Assembly: GCA_025201375.1 (NCBI GenBank)
Contig: JAIWZP010000066.1
Coordinates: 1 to 64,000, forward strand
DNA from: Gongronella butleri
Taxonomy: Eukaryota > Mucoromycota > Mucoromycetes > Mucorales > Cunninghamellaceae
DNA: 64,000 nt
Direction of reading: 5' to 3'
Both the position numbers and the translations under genes were made by a program. Position 1 is the first letter of the stretch. Each line of letters begins with the position of its first letter. The notes below the pieces were generated by a model that saw only the letters and a list, made by a program, of their open reading frames with translations, had not been told where the DNA came from and ran no database searches. This document shows positions 44,210 through 53,018 of this stretch, piece after piece.

Positions 44210-44616
44210 CAACAGTTGGCGGGACAATCATCCTTGCAGACGGTAGTCGCATTCCACGCTTAGGTCAAACAGTACCACTTCGCATAAAACATGCAAACGT
44301 GACAATTGAGCACGCATTTGAGCTTTTGGATTCACATCCAGCTGATGACAAACAAGAGCCCGCCTATCAGGTGACAATTGGCGTAGATATCATGACCAAA
44401 TTGGGCATTCGCATCAGCGGTTTAGCCGTTACACACGATGAGCAGGAACCTGAGCTCGAGGCAGACAATGACCTCGATTTGCCTGAACCTGACAACAGCC
44501 CAATGGGCACGGCACATGAACGCGCTATTTTTATGCAAAAAATACAGCCAGCAGCATCGATGCGAATCTGGCCATTCCTCCAAATGCTTTTTGCACTGTG
44601 CCTGAATCGATCGTGA
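44176..44616 (+). CDS. Protease C-terminal half (second frame)
   Basis: This frame is open from 44176 and is -1 relative to gag. It has no need of its own ATG if reached by frameshifting. It supplies the flap and C-terminal strands of a retropepsin: IILADGSRIPRLGQ, a hydrophobic EHAFELLD segment and VTIGVDIMTKLGIRISG. The 34-nt overlap with gag (44176-44209) contains a 7-A run in AAAAAAATA. The downstream overlap with pol (44520-44616) contains a 6-A run in CAAAAAATAC. If read alone from an ATG it would lack the catalytic DTG. Confidence 0.7.
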   Translation, partial: NQKNKSMPGDVATVGGTIILADGSRIPRLGQTVPLRIKHANVTIEHAFELLDSHPADDKQEPAYQVTIGVDIMTKLGIRISGLAVTHDEQEPELEADNDLDLPEPDNSPMGTAHERAIFMQKIQPAASMRIWPFLQMLFALCLNRS

Positions 44617-47552
44617 CTTTGGACACGCCGCCAGGCGCCACCTGTTACCGTAGGCAGTACCCCATTGCTGACACTCTAATGCCCATAGTTGACGAGACCG
44701 TCAAAAAATGGCTTGAGGATGGTATAATTGAACGTGCAGACCCTGACAATAGCTGGAATAGCCCCTTGCTTTTAGCACCTAAACGTAATCCAGTGACCGG
44801 AATCAAGGAACGTAAGCGCCTGTGCATTGACCCAAGGCCGCTCAACGCTTTGTTGAAACCTGACATGTATCCGGTGCCTCTTTTACGAGATATTTTAAAT
44901 ATCGTTCAGGGCTGTAAAGTTTACACACTCTTAGACCTCAAGATGGCTTTTCATAGGTTCATGATTCATCCGGACCATCGTCATAAGACGAGCTTCACGC
45001 ACCGAGGCATTCATCTGCAATTTCGCTCCGCGCCATTCGGCGTTAGTACGATGACGTCTAAATTTATGCGCATTACCGCGTTGATTCTGTCAGATATGCA
45101 GTCCTTTGCCACCGCATTCGTTGACGACATCATCGTGTTCTCGCACGACTTGGAAAGTCACGCTGAGCATGTAAAACGAGTAATTGATAAACTCACAGAG
45201 GTCAATTTGGTGTTAAACGCCGACAAATGTTGTTTTGCTCAACGGTCCGTGCATTTTTTGGGTTTCTGCGTCTCGGATCAAGGTCTCTCCCTTGATGCGC
45301 GCAAAGTTACCAATGCACTTGACTGGCCACGCCCTCAAACGGGACGTGAAATTATGTCGTTTTTGGGTTTGACCAATTATTTACGTGATCACATTCCTCG
45401 TGTCAGCCAACTCACGGCCCCTTTGGACCGTTTGCGTAACGCAAAAGATGTAACCTCTTTATGGACACCCGCATGTGAATGGTCTTTCCAGGCCATCAAG
45501 CGCGCACTCACAAAAGCGCCCATTTTACGGTTCCCACTTGTAAACGAGCCCTATCATCACTTGGCCACCGACGCCAGTAACACCGGCATTGGTGCCGTTT
45601 TGTTCCAATTGGACCCTGAAAATAACAAGAAAATTCGATACATCGGATTCATGGCTCGTTCCCTCTCAAAATCTGAGCGCAATTACAGTGCGACGAAAAA
45701 AGAGCTGTTAGCTCTCGTGTGGGGCCTTACCAGATTTCACAAATACGTGTACGGGCGTTCTGACACGCAGGTTTGGACCGACCATCGCAGCCTGGTCTAC
45801 CTGCACACGCAAAAATATGCAAATCTTATGATGTTGAACTGGCTCAACACGATTTTGCAATACACATTCACCGTGTCCTACGTGCCCGGTCTACAAAATG
45901 TCCTGCCTGACGCTTTAAGTCGCCTTTTTGCTGAGCAAAAAGAGCTGGAGGGGAATGGGACTTGGCATTTACCTATAAAACACGATGAAAACGCGAAAAA
46001 AAACAAAGACACGCGTAGTAAAACACAAAATGCAAATAATGACAAACGCGTAAAAAAAGATCCTGAGCACAATGAAAATAATCATGACTTTGAGGACGAC
46101 ACGTTTATCGTGGATGATCCCAAGGAACAGCAGCATTTGCTCGCCATTTATCACAGACATGCCATTGTTTACGACCCTGATCATATAAAACAGCCCGAAG
46201 AGCTGAACAGGCGTCTGGTCACTGACAAGGAGGAAATAAAGAAAGTCCTTGAGACCAAGCACGCGTTCGGTCACCATGGTGCCGAGGCTATGACACGTGC
46301 CATACACGCTGATGGCATGCATTGGAACAATTTGTTAAAAGATGCAATAGCCATAGTGGCAAAATGCGAGCAGTGCATGCGCTACAACATAGCGAAGAAG
46401 GGTTACCACCCACTCAGGTCCGTCACAGCCGAACAGCCGGCCGATCACTGGGCAATTGACTGCGCAGGTCCATTTGACGTGTCGCATCGAGGCAATACGT
46501 TCGTGCTCGTGATGGTAGACATATGCACAAAGTTCGTGCTACTCACGCCAATCAAGGACAAAACAGCTACTACTATTGCCATGTGCCTCGCCAATCTGTT
46601 TTGTGACTTTGGTTATCCAAAAGTCATTCAATCTGATAATGGACGTGAATTTGTCAACTCAATCGTGCAGAATTTATACCAAGTTACAGGCATTGACGCG
46701 CGTCTCACAGCGCCTTATCATCCATCAGCCAATGGAGCATGTGAGCGAGCCGTAGGCATCGCGACGCGTGTAATTCAAAAGAAAATTGAAGGAAAAGCAC
46801 GAGACTGGGATTTGTATACGAAAGCTGCCCAGCTCGAGATCAATTGCAAGCCTGTCAGACTGCACAACAGCACTCCATTCGAATTGATGTTTGCGCGACG
46901 CTTAAACGAGCTGAAAGATTACAGAAACGTGCAATCTCACGCAAGCACGACACGTGCAATGACGAAAAGAAAAAATATTATACGTGACATGGAAAGGCTC
47001 GTCTTCCCAGCCATCGCGCAAAGGACAAAAGAAGTCCGAGAGGCCGCTCAAGCCGCCTTTAACAAGAAACATCGCATTGTCGATATCGAGCCCGGCACTT
47101 TTGTGGCCTTGATCAATCCCACACGCGCAAGTAAACTTGAAGCGCGTTACACAGGCCCATTCAAGGTGGTACGACGCAATGCAGGTGGAGCCTATGTGTT
47201 GCAAGACATGACTGGCAAGTTGTTGCCAAGTATTTATCCTCCCTCACAGCTGAAAACAGTCTTGGTCGACCCAATTGAAGACGAACAGCACCGATATGAG
47301 GTAGAGGCGATTATAGACCACCGAGCCGATGGCAAAGATTATGAATATCTCACCCGCTGGAAAGGATTTGACTCCAGTGAGGATCTTTGGCTGAAGCCTA
47401 GCCAATTTGACGATGTCAATACCATTGTTCGCTACTGGCGAAAACGTGGACAGCCGTACAATATTCCTCGCAAGGCGAAAAGCAAGCGCAAAAATTATGA
47501 TAGCGCCCAGGACGTCCCCATTAGAGTCGCCAAGAGGAAGAGACGCAATTGA
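44520..47552 (+). CDS. Pol: reverse transcriptase, RNase H, integrase, chromodomain
   Basis: The open frame begins after a stop at 44517-44519 and is again -1 to the protease frame. Numbering from 44598: RT has the LDLKMAFHRF block and catalytic FVDD at about 174-177 (a Phe variant of the usual Tyr). RNase H starts HLATDAS (Asp ~325) with a later WTDHRSL. The integrase zinc-binding HHCC part ends KCEQCMRYN near 600. The catalytic triad is Asp621, Asp680 and Glu716, with the D-35-E spacing. A chromodomain (about 898-945: YEVEAIIDHRADGKDYEYLTRWKGF) lies at the C-terminus and usually directs integration to histone-marked chromatin. No internal stop or frameshift is seen, so it may be active. Confidence 0.92.
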   Translation, partial: TRYFYAKNTASSIDANLAIPPNAFCTVPESIVTLDTPPGATCYRRQYPIADTLMPIVDETVKKWLEDGIIERADPDNSWNSPLLLAPKRNPVTGIKERKRLCIDPRPLNALLKPDMYPVPLLRDILNIVQGCKVYTLLDLKMAFHRFMIHPDHRHKTSFTHRGIHLQFRSAPFGVSTMTSKFMRITALILSDMQSFATAFVDDIIVFSHDLESHAEHVKRVIDKLTEVNLVLNADKCCFAQRSVHFLGFCVSDQGLSLDARKVTNALDWPRPQTGREIMSFLGLTNYLRDHIPRVSQLTAPLDRLRNAKDVTSLWTPACEWSFQAIKRALTKAPILRFPLVNEPYHHLATDASNTGIGAVLFQLDPENNKKIRYIGFMARSLSKSERNYSATKKELLALVWGLTRFHKYVYGRSDTQVWTDHRSLVYLHTQKYANLMMLNWLNTILQYTFTVSYVPGLQNVLPDALSRLFAEQKELEGNGTWHLPIKHDENAKKNKDTRSKTQNANNDKRVKKDPEHNENNHDFEDDTFIVDDPKEQQHLLAIYHRHAIVYDPDHIKQPEELNRRLVTDKEEIKKVLETKHAFGHHGAEAMTRAIHADGMHWNNLLKDAIAIVAKCEQCMRYNIAKKGYHPLRSVTAEQPADHWAIDCAGPFDVSHRGNTFVLVMVDICTKFVLLTPIKDKTATTIAMCLANLFCDFGYPKVIQSDNGREFVNSIVQNLYQVTGIDARLTAPYHPSANGACERAVGIATRVIQKKIEGKARDWDLYTKAAQLEINCKPVRLHNSTPFELMFARRLNELKDYRNVQSHASTTRAMTKRKNIIRDMERLVFPAIAQRTKEVREAAQAAFNKKHRIVDIEPGTFVALINPTRASKLEARYTGPFKVVRRNAGGAYVLQDMTGKLLPSIYPPSQLKTVLVDPIEDEQHRYEVEAIIDHRADGKDYEYLTRWKGFDSSEDLWLKPSQFDDVNTIVRYWRKRGQPYNIPRKAKSKRKNYDSAQDVPIRVAKRKRRN

Positions 47553-47576
47553 ATGATGACGCAGCGAGTTGGAAGC

Positions 47577-47602
47577 AAAAAAAAAAAAAAAAAAAAAAAA
47601 AA
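47577..47602 (+). repeat. 26-nt A run after pol
   Basis: A homopolymer in the element's 3' untranslated region, 25 bp after the pol stop. Confidence 0.9.
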
Positions 47603-47667
47603 TCGCAACGCTCATATATCCTAGGTACAGCTCTGCGTACGACAAGATGGAAGTGTCGTCAGAGACT

Positions 47668-47676
47668 GAGAGGGGG
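47668..47676 (+). promoter_or_regulatory. Polypurine tract
   Basis: GAGAGGGGG ends three bases before the 3' LTR, the expected place for the plus-strand primer of reverse transcription. Confidence 0.8.
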
Positions 47677-47679
47677 TAA

Positions 47680-48432
47680 TGTTGTATTTGCCGTCCTCAG
47701 AGCATAAGCGATCAAGTTGTTTAGACGCGCAATGGCGCGTACCTTGTATTTTACCAGTGTTGTGAAAAAATAGGCAATTGCCGCACACGTCGCTCCGACG
47801 CTCCTTCCCAATCTGGGGTTTGATTCCCCGCTCTCGCTCAGGCCGCTGTCGGGCCGTCATCCGCATCGCACTGTAATCATGATGCCCATAATAAGGAATG
47901 CGCACCTTTATCATCCTTTATGCTCTCACATTTAATTGTACGCGCTCAATACGTGATGCATCCATCAATGCCCTTAATACAAATGATCCAGACATGCAGA
48001 GTCGTGGCTCGGCTATGACCAGCCACGAGCTCGGGCCAAGCATGGCAAAAATAGAATATAAAAAAAAAAAAAGAAAAAGCCGCGCGCCGCAGGCGCTGGT
48101 TTCACCGGCTCAATGCCCATGCCCTGATCAGCCCCATGTGTATACTCATCGATGGCATTCAATGGATTGAAACAAACGCCCTTGATACCGATCCGAGGTC
48201 TTTTAACAATTGATGCAAAGCGACAGATAGTATGTTTTGCCTCAGATACGGAGAGTCTCGACAGCTCTCTCTTACAGCGTTGTTTCTCCGCATCTCACGA
48301 TCTGATACCATTGTCCTTTCACGTTTTGTATAAATAGAGAATCGTTTTACATTTCAATAAACCGTATCTGTTTGCGATTGTATTTCTTGTCTTTTGTTTT
48401 CTTGTCACATTTCTCCACCCACCAATTTTACA
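47680..48432 (+). repeat. 3' LTR
   Basis: 753 bp, reading the same as the 5' LTR throughout except one A fewer at about 48060-48072. Its TATAAATAG box is at 48329-48337. Confidence 0.95.
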
Positions 48433-48583
48433 TAGTGTTTACTGAGATCGAAACACTATTGACAGAAGATCAAACGCTGCGCTTAATTAATTAATTTGTG
48501 TACTATATCATAAAAAAATTCAAAACGAATGAAAATCGTGCTTTTGTGCATTTTTCGGGAACTTTGCTCACGTGCTGAGATCC
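48433..48583. other. Right flank of the retroelement
   Basis: AT-rich, begins TAGTG. No gene is seen. Confidence 0.4.
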
Positions 48584-48835
48584 TACAGTAACTGATATTT
48601 TTCACGCTCACGAGAGCTCATACAGTATCATACAGTATACTGTATTTGTACGTACTGTAAATACTGCATGATACTATATGGACAGACAGACAGAGCCGAC
48701 CCAGTATCATGTCTGCCAAACCAAAATCGAAAATTCCGAAATTTCAGGCATTCAGGGTCTTTGTATACAGTATCAAAGTCACTGCAATCTCTACGCGATT
48801 TTTCCAAAAACCAAAACACAAGCGCTTTTACTGTA
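48584..48835. repeat. TACAGTA/TACTGTA heptamer-rich block, right part
   Basis: Seven copies in 252 bp: 48584, 48621, 48631, 48638, 48653, 48766 and 48829. The stretch 48615-48675 is almost entirely ATACAGTAT/ATACTGTAT with GATAC variants and can fold on itself. Confidence 0.85.
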
Positions 48836-49625
48836 TAGAGAAGATCTTACCGGTACTTCTGCGAAGGCTTACGATTTGGCGTCTACGTACCGTATCATAT
48901 GATGCAGCATGAGATGCCGAAAAACTAACCTGAGAATCGGCGCACCATTACCAGGCACCGCTCGTATTTTATATTTTTGCTTATCATACAATCTGAACCA
49001 GAGAGCATGAATGAAAAAAAATCCAAGCGGCTTGGCTAAGGTTGCAATTGACGTGGTGCGCGATTGAAGCGATAAATGCCATATGATAGCAAAACACCTT
49101 TGATCAGAGAGATTTCTGGGATGCATGGTGGGCAATCTGGGTTGGCCCAAGAGATGATGTTTGTCTGCCTGGTCGTCTATGACACTATGAGGTTGTCGCC
49201 TGGCAATATAAAAAAAATTAGAGAGGAACACGGAAAACTTTGTGATGACACAAAATGAGATAGGTGATAACGATGAAGTGAAGAGAGCGATAAAATGAGA
49301 AAAAAAAGGAAATTAGCCAGTGTAAACGAGAAAGCACGTGAGACAGGGCGCGTACACAATGCCACAATTTCCTGCATTTTAGCCAGATTTATCATACGTA
49401 TTCAGCGCAATGTCCGAATTATGTTTTGACTTTTGTCTTTGAATGATCACAAGTTATGATAATCTTGTGAAGGATGGGAGAAGGGACGTGACCGGGAACT
49501 GCGGTGTGCACCACCCATGTCGCGACGATCTGACAGGTACAAATTTGGCAGGATGGGCGCCAGCGGCGTATAAAAAAGTCGGACATCTTGCTTTGCCCGT
49601 GTTGTTCTTGCTCATTTTTTCCACA
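48836..49625. other. Spacer upstream of AIM41/YqeY gene
   Basis: No gene was supported. GTACCGTATCATATGATGC near 48888 is a related palindrome. The region 49200-49320 is A/G-rich. Its right end is the promoter with a TATA box. Confidence 0.4.
49569..49577 (+). promoter_or_regulatory. TATA box of AIM41/YqeY gene
   Basis: TATAAAAAA lies 57 bp upstream of the ATG, followed by a pyrimidine-rich leader. The arrangement is a conventional fungal core promoter. Confidence 0.6.
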
Positions 49626-50245
49626 ATGTCCTCCCTTTTGCAACGCACTCTGCGTCCCTTGACGCTCGTTTCGCGCACGCGACTTTACTCGACTTCCGGT
49701 AAGACCGATAAAATGTACCAACAATGGCGTGTTTGCTCAGCTCAATGCGATCGCTCCCTCTTTTTCTTTGCTTTTTGCACTGTGTTTGTGTAGCGAGTCT
49801 TGTGGATCGATTGAAACAAGATCGCAAAACGTTTATGAAGAGCAAGCAGCAGCCGCACTTGAATGTGGTCAAGGGCGTGCTGAGCGATTTGATGTATTTG
49901 GGCAAAGCCGGCGGCAACAGCCAAGACGCCAATGACGATGCCACGCTTTTGTCGGTGATCCAGAAGAATATCAAGCGTCGCCAGGATTCCGCCAAGCAGT
50001 ATTTGGATGGTGGCCGCCCGGAGCTGGCCGCCACGGAGCAGCAGGAGATCGAGGTGTTGCAAGTTTATCTGCCCGAGCAAATGTCGCAGCAGGAAATCGA
50101 GGAAAAGGTGCAGCAAATCGTCGCAGAAGTGGGTGCTACCAGCATCAAGGACATGGGCAAGATCATGAAGGCGTGGACCGTGGACCCCGCTGTCGCTGAT
50201 CGCAAACTCGTCAGCGACGCTGTCAAAAAGGCCCTGGCGCAGTAA
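49626..50245 (+). CDS. AIM41: Mitochondrial GatB/YqeY domain protein (Aim41-like)
   Basis: Exons 49626-49698 and 49794-50245 give 174 residues. The first exon codes an Arg/Ser/Thr-rich import signal (MSSLLQRTLRPLTLVSRTRLYSTS). The second begins SLVDRLKQDRKTFMKSKQQ and holds the two YqeY helical bundles, with NVVKGVLSDL, KNIKRRQDSAKQY, LQVYLPEQMS and IKDMGKIMKAW. YqeY proteins share a tRNA-binding domain with amidotransferase GatB, but their exact role is not settled. Yeast Aim41 is mitochondrial. The length fits the family. Confidence 0.9.
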
Positions 50246-50700
50246 AATTTTACATTTCAAATAAACATTAGATCATTTTGGCTCAATTGCACTCCCGCAT
50301 TCACGCATTGGCATTGTCATCCCTGCAGGGAAGGATTTATTTTTTGATTATTCGTGGCTTGAGAGGAAGGGGAGAGAGAGAAAGAGAGAAAAAAAAAAGG
50401 AGGACAGTATATACAACAGATAAAAAAAAAAAAAGCTAGGTGATCAGGGGAAAAAGCGTGTGCGTATTGATGGATGAACAAAAGGAAGAGAAAGAGAAAA
50501 GGGAGTGAGAGTTAGGCAGTGTGGAGGTGGGGTTGTGAAGGGGGGGGTATCCATGGAATTAGAGAACGAGTGACGCAAATAAAGGAGAGGCGGGCGATTC
50601 AAGGATGATCAAAGTGGAAAAAAAGGAGAGGCGCGTCGCATGCGAGCGCAAGATATGTAATTGGAAAAAAAAGGGAAAACAGAGCAAGGAAATGAGCGAG
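50246..50700. other. Convergent spacer, AIM41 / methyltransferase
   Basis: 455 bp. AATAAAC at about 50261 may be the polyA signal of the + gene. 50360-50560 is purine-rich (GAGAGAGAAAGAGAG) on the + strand. No gene is seen. Confidence 0.45.
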
Positions 50701-52614
50701 TTAATGCATCAATGGCTTGCGAGCACTGACTGCATAGCCGTATGACTTGAAATGCGACTGTTTCATGGACGGCTCGATCTGCTTCAGGAACGTGGTGTAC
50801 TTTTCGCCTGTCAACCCAGTCGCCTGCTCAAGAATTGGCCGGCAAATGGTAGCAAACGACCGCCAATCGTACGTCCACTCGGCCACTAGCTTGCCGTCGA
50901 TCCCATGGTCCAATTCTTGCGCCATGGAGTCCATGATGAGCAGACCCGCGCGGCGCATCAGTGTCTCAAGGCACGCACCAATGTGGGGATTCTGGCCTCG
51001 ATGCTCGCACAATTGAATCACTGTCATAAAAAAAGTGCAAAAAGTGCAAAATACGTGAATTTCAGAGGAAATAGGCGCGACGCGACGTGCTTCTTACGTG
51101 TTCGAACGAGCAATTGGCACGCACCACCACCGGAATCCTGCAAAATAAAGCGAGGGTGAGTGTGCCCATCGGTTTTCGTGTTTTGATCTTACTCTGTAAT
51201 CAGGCTCAATCATTTGTAGCACGCCGCCTGGCTTTAGCACGCGAATGCAGTCCGTGATGATCCCCGGCCATTCTTGGATCTTGAAGGCGGTGACCATGAG
51301 TCGCACCTGCACGAGATCAAACGTATTATCGGCAAAGGGCAAGCCCTCGACCGCGTCAGCAAGCATAAATACGGAATTAGGAGGCCGGATACTTTGCGGG
51401 TACGTGGGGTGGATGTCAATGCCATACACCTCGCAATTGGGGTAGTCCGTGGCCATTTCCTAATAAAAAAAAATAGGATGCATTCATATGTGATGAGATG
51501 GAGAGGGCGCAAACTGATGTCGATTTGATGGATGAGGGAGTGCCGTCCTCGCGTCTTGTCCTTTTGTCTCTACCCCTTTCCCCCCTCCTTTTTGGCATTG
51601 TTTGACTTGATCAACATGCTGCCAATTGCCGCATCAGCGTGACATGCACGCAGTGCACGCACACTTTTTTTTTTTTCGATTCAAGCTCAACCAGTGGGAT
51701 GGTTCATGATCCACGCTCTGCGTAGCTCCCCTTTTCCATCCAATGGGTCGTCTCCTTGGAACATCCACGTCACACACACCCCGTTTCTTGCTCCCCATCT
51801 CGCCAACTCCCCCCCTTTTTTTTTTGTTTGTAAAGGCGTGCCCTGAGCAACATTCTCCTTGCCAATGGCTTACCAGACACCATGAACCTGGCCCACAGCC
51901 GACCTGCATAGATAAAGTTAAAATTTAAGCATGTTCATAGATCAAGTAATGAACTTACATCCAGGATGGTTGCGCCATCTTCAAGCGGCACCACCTTGCT
52001 TGCATGACGCAGCACATTTCTACTCCAAAAAAAAAAAAACAAAAAGCAACAACAATGCAAGACAATGGAGATCAGCTGCCTGGATTTCGAGGAGCACACG
52101 CCCTTTTTTTTCTGCCTAGCCCCACTCTAGGATCGCCAATTGTGATCCTATGACATGTTTATCACGCCCAAAGGCGAGGTCAACACGGACTCACTCCCTT
52201 TTTTTTTTATCCTCCTTTTCCAAAAGCAGCACGCTAGCCCGCGAGTCGGCACAATCCAAGCGTGACGAGACGCGTCTCCCTATCCTTACCCTCCAAACAA
52301 TTCCTTGATCGCAAAATGTTGCTACAAAACATGAATAACATTGGCGTGTGAGCCATTGGGCATTGGGCAAATGGCAGTGGCATTGATGACATGAGCACAT
52401 TGCAGCTGTTTCGACTTACACCCATGAGTCGATCTTGTTCCTCATAAGACTTTGGCAACCAATAGGTGGTATTTTCAAAAGCCGGCGTGTCAGAGTGTTG
52501 CGAGGATGTTGTCAGTGTGGATCTGTCGGTGTCGCAATTGGCGTCGGTCTTTTCTTGCACTGGCGAGGAGCACGACGACGGCTTTCTTTGCAGGCGCGAG
52601 ACGCTTGCTCCCAT
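50701..52614 (-). CDS. SAM-dependent methyltransferase, class I, possibly N-myristoylated
   Basis: Seven exons: 52420-52614, 52290-52321, 51959-52019, 51874-51903, 51193-51459, 51098-51137 and 50701-51020. They give 314 residues. A disordered Ser/Thr-rich N-terminus starts MGASVS, matching the MGxxxS myristoylation pattern. The domain then has QHFAIKELFGG, motif I ILDVGCGPGSW (Asp96-Gly102, split between two exons), motif II-like YGIDIHP, LADAVEGLPFADNTFDLVQVRLMV and RVLKPGGVLQMIEPDY. This is a Methyltransf_11/25-type fold found as many fungal paralogues. The substrate is unknown. The fourth exon is only 30 nt. Small-molecule or lipid methylation at a membrane is possible, but nothing here proves it. 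Confidence 0.85.
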
Positions 52615-53018
52615 GATTGTAGAATTGATAAAAAAAAAGGAAAGAAAAAAAGAGTGTGTGTTAAAAAGAGCAGTGAAAGAAGAAAATGAAAGAAAGAGGA
52701 GCGAAACAAAGAAAAAGAAAAGAAGGGGGGGAGCAACAAAAAAAAAAAAAGTGGCCGCATGGCACTAAAATGGGACCAAAGACTTGATGAGACAAGGTTG
52801 CATGATTTTCAACAAGAATTGGGCAGGATTGGCATCATTCAAATGACGAAAAAGCCAAGCTTTCGCTTGGGGCTCGTCGCTGATTTGGGCCGAGTCGCCA
52901 AGTTTTTTTGAAAATCCCATAAATGGGGGGGCAGTCCGCTCTCACCTTTCTTTTTTCCCCCTTTTTTTTTCACCCCTTTTCTTTTCCACAGCTCGGTTTT
53001 GTACTTTTGTTTTTCTTC
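52615..53018. promoter_or_regulatory. Divergent promoter, methyltransferase / TBC GAP
   Basis: 404 bp. A purine-rich tract (52640-52755), pyrimidine-rich on the methyltransferase coding strand, borders its start. T-rich tracts precede the + gene, and CCATAAATGGGG near 52918 is a weak TATA-like element. Confidence 0.35.

Larger units (their letters stand above)
41372..48432 (+). mobile_element. Complete Ty3/gypsy chromovirus LTR retrotransposon
   Basis: A 7.06-kb element with LTRs of 754 and 753 bp that I find identical except for one A in a homopolymer (14 versus 13 A). Domain order is Gag with zinc knuckle, protease, reverse transcriptase, RNase H, integrase and chromodomain, which defines a chromovirus. 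Coding lies in three overlapping frames, each -1 relative to the last. Identical LTRs imply a recent insertion. It sits inside a TACAGTA-rich repeat block, and none of those heptamers occurs inside it. Target duplication is not clear (AAAGT left, TAGTG right). Confidence 0.95.

Noticed and set aside
44176..44616. Reading the element as a dead copy with two frameshift mutations
   Set aside because: Not excluded, but less likely. LTRs are nearly identical, pol is intact, both offsets are -1, and both overlaps contain the same A-run context.
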